Assembly (NCBI RefSeq): GCF_918797505.1
Contig: NC_092793.1
Span: 84,813,912 to 84,877,911 of the forward strand
Origin: Bemisia tabaci
Taxonomy: Eukaryota > Arthropoda > Insecta > Hemiptera > Aleyrodidae
Length of the DNA: 64,000 nucleotides
Direction: 5' to 3'
Positions 39,742 to 51,339 of the stretch are shown one piece after another; position 1 is the first letter of the stretch, and the number at the start of each line of letters is the position of its first letter. Below the pieces are notes generated by a model that was not told the DNA's origin, ran no database searches, and saw only the letters and a program-made list of their open reading frames with translations. Made by a program: the position numbers and the translations under genes.

Positions 39742-41472
39742 GGGGAGAGTGGGAGTATTTGGGTCATGGGGTTCAATGGGTCACATGGAATATTTTCCCG
39801 CCTAATAGGAATTTTTCGGTTTTGCCGGCGTAGGAAGTTGGCAACACTTGTATTCTACCAAAAAAATGTGCAGTGACGTCATCGGCATTCTTTGTTTTTA
39901 TTTTGGAGCCACATTAGCTGCGGAGCTGTCGAAATCGGCAGAAAACGGCGATTTTTCTTCCGAGAAGTTTGTGCACCTTGGTAAGTACTCTCTTTGGATT
40001 TTTATGATGTAAGTTGTTCTGAAAAGTAGACTTGTTTTCCTACATTTTGGCCTTTTGAAACATAAAAAAAAATAATTTTGGAATTTCCTCAGCATGATTT
40101 GAAAATCCCAACCTGCTTGGGGGCTAAATGGGTCACTTTTTTGGGGGTTAAATGAGTCACTCACCGAGTTAAGATTTTAACTGATTTTCTGTATTTCATT
40201 TGTTTTGTGCAGAGATCATGACCTGAAAGTTCACCAGGAAGAGGGAACAACCTAGGATTCCTCCGAGGATTCCAAGATTCCTTCGACTGCAGTGATAACA
40301 GGAAACTCTTTCATGACCATGTAACGCCGTGCTGGTCTCTTTTGATTTTAATTTCTTTTTTATTTTTGTAATTTTTTAGTGGTTGATAATGGTGTTGTGA
40401 GACACCAAAACGTCCTGTGTTTAGGTATTTATGTATTGTAGCCTTTTCTCAACTGTTTCCTTCTTTTAGTTTTTAAGTTTGGACCAAAAGTAAAAATGTT
40501 CCGTACATAAATATGTTTTGCGCCAAAGCATTAATTTATATACCTATTTAGTATGTTACCTATGAAAATAAATTGTTGCCCATTTAGATTACCTAATTCT
40601 TCTTTATAAGGTTACCCATGTTCCTGTGGTTCTAGATTAATTTGTGTTCATTAAAATTTATTTCTTTAATTTTGGTTCTTATTTTTTAGCGAAGACAACA
40701 GCCTCTTAAATATTTATTTTGGTGGTCATAAAATGGAGGGTTGAAAAAAAAATGATGTCTTCTAGAAAATATTCAAAACTTCCCAAAATTATTATTTAAG
40801 CCTCTAAAAGAAATTTCATAATTTTTGCCATAACAGAGGGTTCCTTCTTATTGCCTTGCTATTCTGAATTCCTAAATATTCTTAAGCTCACCTTTTTTTC
40901 AACACTCCTCTCATACCAACCAAAAGTTATCATTAATAATTTATCTGTTTATTCATCCATTCACTTACTTAGGTACCTGTGACCTCATTCATTAAGCAAA
41001 TTGGTATCTACCAAAAAAGAAAAAAATAAATTGATCATCGAGTCATTGCAAACCATACATTGAAGGATAAAAAGAGGAAACCCAACCCCACCCTCCTCCC
41101 TCAATATTTCTCATTTATATACTATTTTTATTAGTGCAGCATTGATAATTTTAAAGATATATCTCATAGAGGTTTCACAAATATCTATTTTAAGTTGATT
41201 AATATGTGTCCAGAATGATTTACAGTAGGTGACTCAGTTAACCCCAGGGGTGACTCATTAAACCCCATGGTCGGGGTTAAGTGGGTCAAAAAGGTTACCC
41301 TGCTCAAATAAAGATTTCGACTTTACTTTATGCACAGAAAATTTGCTCCGGCATAAATTCAATAGCTGAGAATATACTTGATCGTATTAAATCATGAAAT
41401 CAGACAAAAAAAATTTTAAATAACATTTAGGAGCGTTTTCCTAAAACTGACTCAAATAACCCCACTCTCCTC
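39742..41472. mobile_element. 1.73-kb DNA element (GGGGAGAGTGGG termini, TA target)
   Basis: The left end GGGGAGAGTGGGAGTATTTG mirrors the right end CAAATAACCCCACTCTCCTC with mismatches. It is flanked by TA on both sides (39740-39741, 41473-41474). The interior has repeated GGGTCA/GACTCA phrases near the ends and AT-rich sequence, with no transposase frame. It is a Tc1/mariner-like nonautonomous element by target choice. Confidence 0.8.
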
Positions 41473-41474
41473 TA

Positions 41475-41562
41475 CGTTTCCGATGAAAAGGATCCGTTTC
41501 AACTCGATAGAGGAGATCAAAGAAAAAACTTAGAGAGCGCTGAAGGATATTGAATTTTAACG
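41475..41562 (+). pseudogene. Mariner transposase relic (part 3)
   Basis: The frame with RFNSIEEIKEKT followed by RALKDIEF resembles the C-terminal helix of mariner transposases. It continues the relic interrupted at 39741. Confidence 0.65.
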
Positions 41563-41639
41563 AGTCCACTTGAATTTTTAATGAGTCCACTTGAATTTTG
41601 ACTTGCTAATTTCTAATTTTGCTAATTTTGAAGATCCGG

Positions 41640-42440
41640 CCCTGGTCTTAAATTCTTGAATTTTGTGGTGGACAACGGTTTGGTCAGTAAATCGGCTGGC
41701 TGATCACCTGTTATAACATATTTCACATTTATTAGCCCTTTTTCTACCTGTTCTCCTAGAAAAATGATACTTTACATGCATGTGTTTTGATCTTTTGTGG
41801 CTACTTGGATTCTTTGCAATACTTATACAACCGGTGTTGTCTTCATAAATTAAAATGGGAGTTATTGCAGTCATATTAATACTACGCAGAAACGATTTCA
41901 ACCATAGAGCTTCCCTGACAGCTTCAAAAAGCGCCATATACTCTGATTCAGTGGATGAGGCAGTCATAGAGTTTTGCTTTTGGTATTCCAACAAATGGTA
42001 CAGTTTTCAAATAATTGAAATAAGGAAGCCTGTCGTGCTCTATCTATCGTTTTCTTCTGTTACTCAATCAGAATCACATAGTGACCACTCAACATATCAG
42101 TAAATATAAATTTCTTTGTATGGGTCAATTTCAAATTCCTTGAGCCTTTTAGGTATCGTAACACCCTTTTCAAGTATTGCCTTGCGTACAGGAAACAAGC
42201 GTTTAATTCACCGTTAGTTACAAAAAAATCATTCTCACGATTTTGGGGCTTCAAAACATGGTTTTTATCCATCTCTACATGGATTTTCGCATCACCATTT
42301 TTGTCTTTACTAGAGTTATGATCCGCTTCTGTGGTTTCCTTTATCTCAAGTTCTTCATGAAGTTCTGATTTTGACTCACAATCAAATGCACCAGTATTCC
42401 CTCTTGAGTTCTCAGTTCTGATTTTGACGGGGACCGTAAA
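41640..42440 (-). pseudogene. Copia-type retrotransposon relic (RNase H and linker)
   Basis: The minus strand encodes SSTESEYMALFEAVREALWL, IYEDNTGCISIAKNPS and HKRSKHMHVKYHFSR, diagnostic of Ty1/copia RNase H. Downstream is the QPADLLTKPL-type end in another frame (about 41650-41700). Upstream are YLKRVLRYLKGSRNLKL and an acidic linker rich in E, K and S (42240-42430). The reverse transcriptase is missing, and a ~40-bp Maverick polymerase patch lies between linker and RNase H. Confidence 0.85.
42183..42225 (-). other. ~40-bp patch of Maverick polymerase DNA inside the copia relic
   Basis: TTGCGTACAGGAAACAAGCG and the following TTTAATTCACCGTTAGTTAC match the polymerase gene at 33012-33050 and 8852-8891 almost base for base. 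It is bounded on both sides by copia-like sequence. Confidence 0.65.
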
Positions 42441-42449
42441 GCAATGTAC

Positions 42450-43440
42450 CTACTGGAGCTTTTCAATACCGTTCTTCGCAACTGGGGGGTTCCCGGTTCC
42501 CGCAATGAAATTCATTGTCTTTTAGGCTTGATAAAATTTTTTGAGGCTTCCGGTGGTCTCATTGCATTTTTATTTGAAAAGTAGCGGGTGTGTTGCCGTC
42601 AAAAATCGTGTAGGGCGCATCGTTTTCCAGATATCGAGCAAAAACCATCGATTATTGATACTTTACCTTTAGGTACATCTGACGTGAAGTATCGAAATCA
42701 TCGACCATCATCATTCTCATATGAAGTTGTGGTAAGTAATCGAAATCATCGAGTATTGTTTTCATTTAAAATGGACCACTTAAAACATAACCAAATGCAT
42801 TCCCATTTAAAATGGACCACTAGACAAGGTGCGAATTTAAGCATTCTGATACGTGTTTCTTAACCATAACTTCACGGAGAACACGATTCACGCAACTAAA
42901 TTACTGAAACCAACTCCTAACGAAGATATTAACGTTTTCAATTCACATTGGTTACGGAGAATTTGAACTGCTCGAAACTCAAAGCTCTACGACAATCAAA
43001 TCGAGCACTACAACGCTTTCAGCAAGCTTCTCAATCGAGCAATAAGTATTCATTTCCCATCATGTGTTGTTCAAATTGTAAACAATTTGCCATAGCTATG
43101 ATCCAAAGTGTCAAGATTTTTATATCGCAAAAATACTGTCGTGATAACGTTTAGCGTGTGATGTGAATCACGCGAAGCATTGAGCTTTCATGAGCGGGTA
43201 GTTTAAATTTACACAGCAAGAATCATATTTCGGTAATTTTCGGTGTGCGCATCATGGTTTACGTAAAATTTTGGCTAAGAAACTCGTCTGGTGGTCCATT
43301 ACGGTAAATATTCGCAATCATCAACTGACTAGATTTTCCATTTAATGTTACGGTGAAGAATCGAAATAATTGACCATCGATGTATTCCTATTAAAAACTA
43401 TGGTAATGAATCGAAATAATTGAATAATGATGTATTCCTA
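42450..43440. repeat. Dispersed ~150-bp repeats (GGCTTCC..GGTCTCATTG type)
   Basis: The module with GGCTTCCGGTGGTCTCATTGC, GTCAAAAATCGT and CGAGATATCGAGCAAAAA occurs near 42540-42655, 44010-44130 and 44568-44700. Short AATCATCGA/AATAATTGA repeats fill the sequence between. I see no gene. Confidence 0.65.
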
Positions 43441-43451
43441 TTTAAAACTAG

Positions 43452-43836
43452 AGTACCTTTATAGCGAGAGAATGGACAGACCGCTTCATGCATGGAGGGT
43501 TTTGGGCCCAAAAGTGCAGCCACCCTTCTAACCAACTTCTAACGCCCGAAATTTCACTGCCACTCTGTAGATTCCATTCTAACCAATATGGCTAAGAATG
43601 TACATAAACGAGCGTTCTTCCGCAAAAAATGAGTAAATTTATGCAAAAACTAAGTCAAATATATGCTTTATAAACGATGATTCGTAACAATTGTATTAGT
43701 AAAACGCTCTGGATGATTGAAATTCGTAGGTTGGCTGCATTTTTGGGCCCTAACTTCATTCGCGGAGGCATCGGTGAAGGCCTGATGGATTTTCGGAGTT
43801 TCACATCTGTCTATACTCTCGCTATATACAGGTACT
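43452..43836. mobile_element. 385-bp MITE (AGTACCTTTATAGCGAGAG termini)
   Basis: The ends AGTACCTTTATAGCGAGAGA and its near-mirror CTCTCGCTATATACAGGTACT bound the element. An 11-bp string CTATTTAAAAC flanks both sides (43438-43448 and 43837-43847), possibly a duplicated target. The interior includes the mirrored TTTGGGCCC. Confidence 0.7.
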
Positions 43837-44320
43837 CTATTTAAAACGATGGTAAATTATCGAGTGTGAAGTAATTTGGACCCGAATATCGATCTTTTAC
43901 CCTACCTTAAATGTTAGATCGAACGGTCCATCACGGGTTACAACACGTCCCTGAAAGCAATACGGTGGATCCCATAAGATTATTATTGATTGATTGAGTA
44001 TGCTTCCTAACTGTTTTGGAGGCTTCCCATTGGTCTCGTTGAATTTATAATCGAAATGTAACGGATTGGTCTCGTCAAAAAATCGTCTAGGACGCACCGT
44101 TCTCGAGATATCGAGCAAAAATAATTAACACTCCTATTCAACACGCTATTCCATGTGGTGTTTGGGTGTCGCAGAGCGTCAGAGTGCGTTGTAGGAGAGA
44201 CCATTCATGTTATGTTATTACAAACACTACCGCATAACCAATACAAATTTCACTTGTACAGTACCAAATATCGAGCGTAAACCAATTGTCTACAATGGAT
44301 TAATTGATTTTAGGCTTCCT

Positions 44321-44550
44321 AATTGGATGTATTCCTATCAAACGGAACTAAGCGCTAATTTGAGTTCCTTTTGAGGAATTTAGAATCCGGGATAGCGCGT
44401 TCTGTCAAACGGACCTAAACGCTATGGAAAAGCATTGCGAGTGCAGGACGGAATAATTAAGCCGGACGCCGGATTCCGCTGCCAATCCAAGCCCCTGTAC
44501 CTTCCTCACCATATAACGCTTAGGTCCGTTTGATAGAAATACGTCCAATT
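44321..44550. mobile_element. 230-bp MITE (CTATCAAACGGA family)
   Basis: The left end AATTGGATGTATTCCTATCA with AACGGAACTAAGCG mirrors the right end CGCTTAGGTCCGTTTGATAG and AAATACGTCCAATT. No coding capacity. Confidence 0.8.
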
Positions 44551-44849
44551 GTTATAAAGGCTTCCAGGTGGTCTCATTGCATTCATAATTGAGGAGTAGC
44601 GGATGGCAATTAACCCTTCGGTGCATTTGGTGCCGTCAAAATTCGTCAAAGACGCACCGTTTTCGAGATATCGAGCAAAAACCATCGATTATTTATTGAT
44701 TTTCTATTTAAATCTATGGTAAAGTATCAAAATCATCAACCAACAACATTCTCATATAAGGTTGTGGTAAATAATCGAAATCATCAACTTTCGTTACACA
44801 AAAACCAATATCATATTGTCAAGTAGGTATCACCGGTAATTCAATCAGT

Positions 44850-45070
44850 AGCAGTTATGTTGCATAACCTACAAGTTGAAGGGTAAAATAAACCATTGCA
44901 TAACCCGCAGATTGAAGGGGCTACATGCAATACCTCGTATTATTAGGATTGTATAACCCGCATATTGAAGGAGTAACATTACCCTGCCATTTCGTTGAAC
45001 AATTTTTACAACGTTGCCTTATTGTACAATACCCGCCATACAGCATTGTAATTTAATTCGTTTTTTTTTC
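44850..45070. repeat. Solo Maverick TIR-end fragment
   Basis: CATTGCATAACCCGCAGATT, GAAGGGGCTACATGCAATAC and ACAGCATTGTAATTTAATTC match the outer TIR region (compare 36030-36150). No terminus or genes accompany it. Confidence 0.75.
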
Positions 45071-45233
45071 TATGTAAAAAAATCATCATTTCAAAGGAGC
45101 ATTTTCTATGACCCCGGGCTATCCGCAATGAAATTTTATGTTTTTCTGATTCCCTTGATCTGTAGAAACTAAAACCAGACATCACATCGTTGTGCGATCC
45201 ACGAACAGACAGCTAGTTCACGATGAATTTTGA

Positions 45234-46142
45234 CAGTGGCGTGCGGTCCGGATAAGCAAGGCAAGCACTGCTTGCCCAAAGATTTCAAACGAAAGAAGAA
45301 AATTACACCCATTTCATGTTGAACATTTTAGCAAATATAATTTATAAAAGGTGTTCAGTAAGTAAATTGCATTAAAAACAGAAAAAGAGAGAGACAGAAA
45401 TACGTGTAGAGCCACAGCAGTGGGAAAGCGGCAGGGCGGATGGCCGGATGGAGGTGGCGCAGCGCGCTGCGCGGCCCGAACACGGGCCAACCCATGCGCT
45501 GGAGAATCGCTTGCGATCAGCTGAGCGGAGAGCCACTGCTCGGCGGCGGAATCAAGGCGGGCGGGTAGAGCGGTACGTTTCGAGTCCGAGCTCTTCGCTG
45601 CGCGATCGCAGCTCGCTTCTCTTGGCCATCTCATGGCCCGTCACCGCAGCGCGCTGCTTCTGCCTCCGATGCGCTATCTTGTTCCCTCTTTCCGTCGCGG
45701 TTGTAATTGCTCCTCCGGAGCATATGCCCTTAAATTCTATAAAATTTCGCTCACTTAGATCTAATTGCTGATGAATTAGACAATTCTGAATCATGTTTTA
45801 AATGCAGAAAGCTAATTTTTGGGGAAATTTAAGCAACTCAAAAAATTCTTAAAGCAAAATTAGGAGTTAAGAGCATGAAGCCGTCCTCCAATGATCAATA
45901 ACATACGAAACAAGTTGAGTAAACGAAATCATAAGTAAGAAAAAAGAAATAAAGACACAGTTTTTCAAGACGTTCCATCAGATTTCATCCGAAAAACAGA
46001 GCATATAGAGTACAATCTTAAGAATTTTCTAGGGAGGCTAGGGGGAGGAGGAAGGGAAAAAGACTACGTTAACCCCTCCCCCCCCCCCCCGGATGGCGAA
46101 CGCTACAGCTTGCCCTGTCACTGAACCCACCGCACGCCACTG
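45234..46142. mobile_element. 909-bp hAT-like element with 8-bp TSD
   Basis: The ends CAGTGGCGTGCGGTCCGG and CCACCGCACGCCACTG are inverted repeats starting with the hAT-typical CAGTG. An exact 8-bp duplication AATTTTGA flanks it (45226-45233 and 46143-46150). The interior has a GC-rich block (45420-45720) but no transposase. The frames on both strands there look like GC-driven shadows. Confidence 0.9.
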
Positions 46143-46194
46143 AATTTTGAACTCTGGACGGAGCGAGGATCGCAATTTATGAAGGCCACGAAGA

Positions 46195-47580
46195 AAACCG
46201 CGTATACATATAAGATAGGTATGTGTCATAGACGTGTTTATAACATCGGACATACAACCGGTTAATAGTAAAAGTCAAGAATCCATTTATTCAAACAAGC
46301 ATAAAAACTCGTATATACATATAGGATACGCATGCGACTTAGGTAAAATTTGGATTTCTCGAAAACGTAAGGTCGTATCAAAATTCTATCTGAACAGTTT
46401 TCCGATCTTCGATAGTGTAAAAGAATCGTATCGGGCTGGGGTGGATTGGAGGAGGGTAATTTTCCGAAAATATTTTCCAGCGTAGGACTTAGAAAATTTT
46501 TTAATATCCCGAATCAGACCCTCCTCTCCAGTCACGATACCAGCCCCATCCTGGAGGCTATGGTCTATTGATCCCGCAAATTTTACAAATTTTCGATTCA
46601 TCGAACTGAAATTGCAATATACAATCCCAGTTGCTTATTCCAAAACACAAGGTTCGGAACCACATCTCCAAGCGCACACCACTAAAAATGAAATTCCCGG
46701 ATCAGATGCTACTCTGCAGTCACTGATACCAGTCCCATCCTGGAGGATATGGTCTATGCGACTTAGGTAAAAGTTGGATTTTCTCGAAAACTAAAAGTCG
46801 TATCAAAATTCGGTCTGTATAGTTTTCCGATCTTCGATAGTGTAAAAGAATCGCATCGGTCCGCTACGTATCGGAGGAGGGTAATTTTCCGAAAATTTTT
46901 TAATTTCCCGAATCAGACCCTAATCTCCGGTCTCCGATACCAGGCCCATACTGTAAGGTACGGTCTTTCGAAGCCGAAAATTTTGCAAGTCCGAAATCTC
47001 GAAAACAAAAAGTCGCATCAAAATTCGGTCCGTACAGTTTTCCGATCTTCGATAATGGAAAAGAATCGCATCGATCCGCGGCGGATCGGAGGCGAGGGTA
47101 ATTTTCCGAAAATTTTTCAATTTCCCGAATCAGACCCTACTCTCCAGTCTCCGATACCAGGCCGTTACTGTAAGATACGGTCTTTCGAAACCGAAAATTT
47201 TTACAAGTCCGAAAATCCGATTTTTTGCACAATCTGACAACATTGTATCGAAAAATTAACTAATTTCTTGCACCATCTGGTAACACTGTAAAATTCGATG
47301 TTGCAAAATTTCACCCATAAATAAATCATTTATTTATGTGCACCGTCCGGCAACGTTGTAACCGCCATCTTGAAGAATACACCATTGCATAACCTGCGTA
47401 TTGAAGGGGGTACATTACACCATTGCATAACCCGCATATTGAAGGGGCAACATGTAATACTTTTTTTACAGTGTTGTCATATTGAACAATAATCACCATA
47501 CAATACTGTAATTTAATTCGTATTTTTCTGCACAATTTGGCTAAAAACTTTTGACCTCAAGTCGCTATTTTCATACTACT
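46195..47580. repeat. Right TIR of the TSD-bounded unit
   Basis: It is the mirror of 36735-37735, with an additional internal duplication (about 46330-46520 resembles 46755-46920) that makes it ~0.4 kb longer than the left arm. The outer ~700 bp match the left arm without visible change. Confidence 0.85.
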
Positions 47581-47586
47581 GTGGGT

Positions 47587-48160
47587 ATCCTACTTTCTTG
47601 TAAAAGTGCGATTGTCGGGAGGGTCGTTTTTTTAAACTTAATTTCAGAGGTACAACTAATGCCTCTGAAGAGGAAGTATCGCTGCTGATATTCGACGTAA
47701 GAACTTGACGTTTGCACAGCGCCTCCCCCCCCCCCCTTCCCCGGGATTAGATTATCAAAAATCCGATATTTTCAATATGTTGGCTGGTTTGAGCTCAAAA
47801 TGGCTAAACTTTTTTTTTTTTTTTTTTTTCTAATTTCAAATTTGGTAATATCATGCCAAAAGTACGTCTAGGCTACAAGTTTCAAACAAATCCATCGGCA
47901 AAAAACCGAGTTGGATATTTACGGCCGTTTCGAACTTAAAAGCAATCAAGCAACTGAAAACTTAAAGGAGGGGTATCGATAAGGGCCGATTTTGGCCCCA
48001 CTTCAAAAAATCATCTGAATCCATATTTCAAGTACCTTAGGGTAGGTGCATTCTGGCGCAAAATATTTTTGCGATTGTGCATCGTTTTCCTGCCAAAACA
48101 GCCGACTCAATTTTTCGGCTGAAAAATGGTTTTAATTTTATGACGAGCCCAAAAAAGCTT
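47587..48160. other. Non-genic with simple-sequence tracts
   Basis: C-rich (47725-47745) and T-rich (47811-47831) runs. Short phrases (CAAACAAATCCATCGGCAAA, GTATCGATAAGGGCCGATTTTGG) resemble the arms of the foldback elements near 4350 and 14990. I see no gene. Confidence 0.5.
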
Positions 48161-49030
48161 TGTTTCATGAGTACGGGAGGTTCATATTCGTAATTTTTTG
48201 CGTACTTTTCAGTGGAACAGGCGAAAATTGTCTAAACCCACTTTTAAGGGGTCATTCTAGACATTTTCAACGATTTTTGGGGTTTTTTGGCAATTTTTCA
48301 CCTATAACTAGAAAACTGATGATTATACAACAAAAACGATTGCAGATTCAAAAAGAGCGTAAAAAATCCGTTAGAAATCATTGGTTAGACATTTTCTCAG
48401 CTTAAACTGTCAACACGAAAAACAGCTCTAAACTTGAGAAAACCGAAAAAACTGCATTTTCCACGATTATTAGTCTTCATTTACACCCAGCACAATTTTG
48501 CCACATCACCAAAATTTAACAGATTAAAGTTACATACCAGGACATGAAACACGCCACAAATTACGGTGTGGAAAAATTGTGCTCATAGTTAAAAATGGAC
48601 TTTTGTTGAATGGAACCATCCTTGAATAAAAGATGAAAATTCTCTAACTCTCCGGGAAGATTCGCCAATCATTCATGGGATACCTGTATCCGGGTAATTT
48701 TTTGCGTACTTTCGATTGGAACGAGTGAAAATGGTGAAAAATCATGTTAAGTGGGCCATTCAAAGAATTTTTCAAGATTTAAGGGGGGTTTTGGGGTTTT
48801 TCTGTGGGGGGGGGGTTAGGGGTTGTTGGGGGGCTTGGAGAGCATTTTTTGTTTGTAATACACCAAAAAAATAACAAATTCAGAGAGAACGCGAAAAATT
48901 CGATTGGATTCGATACTTGACAATCTCTCTCAGCTTGGACTGTCCACACGAAAAACGGTCTCAAACTCGAGAAACTGGAAAAAACGGCCTTTTCTCCAGC
49001 TCCCCAGTCATAATTTACATCAATAGCTTA
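48160..49030. repeat. Diverged tandem repeat, unit ~0.5 kb
   Basis: Ordered landmarks (TTTTTTGCGTACTTT, GGAAC..G.GAAAAT, CTCAGCTT.AACTGTC, CACACGAAAAACGG/ACACGAAAAACAG, CTCGAGAAAC/CTTGAGAAAAC) appear at 48195-48470 and again at 48705-48995. Frames within are not convincing genes. Confidence 0.65.
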
Positions 49031-49369
49031 ACAAAAGGTTTTTTCGTTTTTTTTTTCGTAAAACCCCCTCTAATGGAGATATATTTTTTAAATTTTTTTT
49101 TATTATAATTATTCATTCATTTATTTCTTTCATTATTGAACAAGTCACCTTATTCTGAACAATCATATACAAACTATATACTTAGTACTAAAATACATCG
49201 CATTACAGTTAAAAAATTAAATAAGGGCCTTATATCTGCCTTCTGCATACACACCCGAACGACCCTCTGGTATTTCTTCAATAAAACCTAGTGGAGTTAT
49301 TGACCGTTAAAAAAAATACCGTTTTAAGTAGAGGGGAAATGGCGACTTTAAAACACCTGAGATGTCGAA

Positions 49370-49497
49370 ATGTAACCTAACCTAAGTTCAGCGTTGCCGT
49401 GTGACCTAACTAAGTACAGCGTTGCCGTGTGACCTAACCTAACCCAACCCAACCCAACCTAACCTAACCTAACCAAACCTAACCTAACCTAACCTAA
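49370..49497. repeat. Interstitial (TTAGG)n telomere-type array
   Basis: CCTAA pentamers (the complement of TTAGG) dominate, with CCCAA and CCAAA variants. Two copies of an intervening CAGCGTTGCCGTGTGACCTA unit occur at the left edge. TTAGG is the ancestral insect telomere repeat. Confidence 0.85.
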
Positions 49498-49499
49498 GT

Positions 49500-49870
49500 C
49501 CATTTCAGTCGCGGGTTGCGTGCCTCGCCGACCTAAGGTGCAGATATGCGGGTTGCATACCTTACGGACGGGAGGCGTCCTATGTTGGTCGCGCACCTCG
49601 CCGACGATCAGCGATAATTTGTGATGTGCATTCCTCACGAACCCATGAAATGCGGGTTGCATACCTTACGGACTGGAGGCGTTCTCATGTTGGTCGCGCA
49701 CCTCGCCGGTGGTCAGGGATAATTTGTGAATCGCATTCCTTACGATCCTCCTGAAATGCGGGTTGCATACCTTACGGGAGTAAGGCGTTAACATGCGGGT
49801 TGCATACCTTACGGAAGTAAGGCGCTAATACGCGGGTTGCATACCTTACGAGAGTACGGCGTTTACCTAG
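49500..49870. repeat. Satellite beside the telomere-like array
   Basis: A unit GCGGGTTGCATACCTTACGG with variable tails recurs at least six times, alternating with TTGGTCGCGCACCTCGCCG and GATAATTTGTGA units. It forms a ~130-bp higher-order period that collapses to ~40 bp toward 49870. This looks subtelomeric. Confidence 0.85.
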
Positions 49871-49879
49871 TCTAACCTC

Positions 49880-51300
49880 TACACCCCCCTCAAATGGATG
49901 ACGTCATCCCACCCGCACTTTGATGTTCCCGCGCCGATTCAGGTGATCCTCTGTCAACTCCTCCTCCGGCCGCCGTTCAGGGTGCGACCAAGTTTAAACC
50001 GGCGTGGCCCGCTTCGCGATTTATCGATTGATCTGTCATTTAAACCTATGAAAAAAGATCGATTATCAGGGTGCTCGCAGCGAACACCTTAATAATCGAT
50101 TCTTTACCATAGCTTCAAATGGCGAGATATCGACAATCGATCATTCACGCCACGCCACCGGTTTAAACCTGCATCAAAGGCGCAGAGCCGCGCTCGGATC
50201 GAACGCTGTCCGAACGAGTCTGAGCCTGCCGGGACAAGTCTGAACCGGTTCGGGTCTCTTTTCCTTCGAGCGACCGGGAACAAGTTCCGAACCTGCCCGA
50301 CGTTGCCACCTCGTGACTCCTTCATCTCTGCGACGTTGCCGCTCCGTTCAGCCCCCCGGGTGTAATTTCACGGTTTTCCTAAATAAATAAAAATTAAGAA
50401 AATAAGAAATGAATGAAAAATAAATACAAATAATAAACAAGCAGAAAAATCCAACATGAATAAGTATGTTGGAAAAGCGTGCCGAATAACTAAAATGTTG
50501 GACACAAACCTACTATTTTCACGTTTTGTCATTTGCATCAATTGGTACTTTTTGCTAAATTTGGGAGAAAATATTGATTCATGAACGTTGAATGTAAATT
50601 GATTTTAAGATTCCGTCCAATTATCTTGATTTTAAGCTGATATGCCGCATTTCGCACGACCGTGATTTGGGCGAACTGCGTGCATCGAAATCGCGTTGAG
50701 TTAATCTCTTTGGATTTCGAACTGTAACTTCTCTCCTATTCGGCCGATTTTTACAAATGAGGTCTCTTTTTATTTGTACTTTAACGGAAAGTAAGGAAAA
50801 ACTCGCTAAATAGACGGAAAACAATTTTTGTGAAAATTTGGTGGATCCTGGCGTCACGGTGAATGGTTAATCGGGCGTGGAAGATAATAGGTTCGACGAG
50901 GCGACCCTCTCCTCGCCGTCTTTTATTGCCTTGCTCGAAACCTGACACCCAAAGCTATATCGGGAGATAACTGCAGTGGTTTGAGTGGATTTCTGCAGGG
51001 GCCACGGTTAGTACATGGTATAAAGAGTCACGAGGCTCATCACAGATTGCACTTGCAGTGCAAGACGCTCATTGGCTAAACAGTTTTGGCGGGAAAGAAG
51101 GTTCTAGAGTTGAGTCCTCCGAGCGTAAGAAAGCTTCTATGAGGTTTTTGTCAAATGAAATAATACGGTTTTGACAGGAAAATGTTCTCAAGGGTTCCCA
51201 ATTAGCAGTTCATTCGGTTTTTTGGTAAGAGACTGAAGGGTTTCGACTCTGAAAGTCGAAAACTCTCTAGGGGAAAGAAGACTCTGGGGTTGAGTCAACG
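49880..51300. other. Non-genic stretch with weak inverted repeats
   Basis: An imperfect inverted pair with TTTAAACCGGCGTGGC (49995) and CCACCGGTTTAAACC (50155) brackets 49990-50190. The phrase TTTTAAGCTGATATGCCGCATTTCGC near 50630 resembles the centre of the palindrome at 60618-61312. No supported gene. Confidence 0.45.
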
Positions 51301-51309
51301 CGATTCAGG

Positions 51310-51334
51310 GTTGAGTCACGTTGACTCAACCCGG
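51310..51334. repeat. Perfect hairpin GGGTTGAGTCA/TGACTCAACCC
   Basis: Eleven base pairs around a CGT loop, preceded by related GGGTTGAGTCAACGCG and GTTGAGTC copies (51105, 51287). Its function is unknown. Confidence 0.6.
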
Positions 51335-51339
51335 CAGGA

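Larger units (their letters stand above)
36735..47580. mobile_element. Maverick-type TIR unit with perfect TSD and foreign interior
   Basis: It begins AGTAGTATGAAAATAGCG at 36735 and ends with the mirrored CGCTATTTTCATACTACT at 47580. It is flanked on both sides by GTGGGT (36729-36734 and 47581-47586), the 6-bp duplication expected of Maverick integrases. The outer ~700 bp of the two arms give identical translations, so the arms are nearly or completely identical. The interior (about 37870-46190) contains no Maverick gene, only a mariner relic, foldback and MITE insertions, a copia relic, short repeats and a hAT element. It is therefore a nonautonomous derivative or a shell filled by later insertions. 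Confidence 0.85.

Noticed and set aside
45314..45794. GC-rich frames of 80-107 codons in the hAT element
   Set aside because: Open on both strands because of GC bias, with no transposase or other motif.
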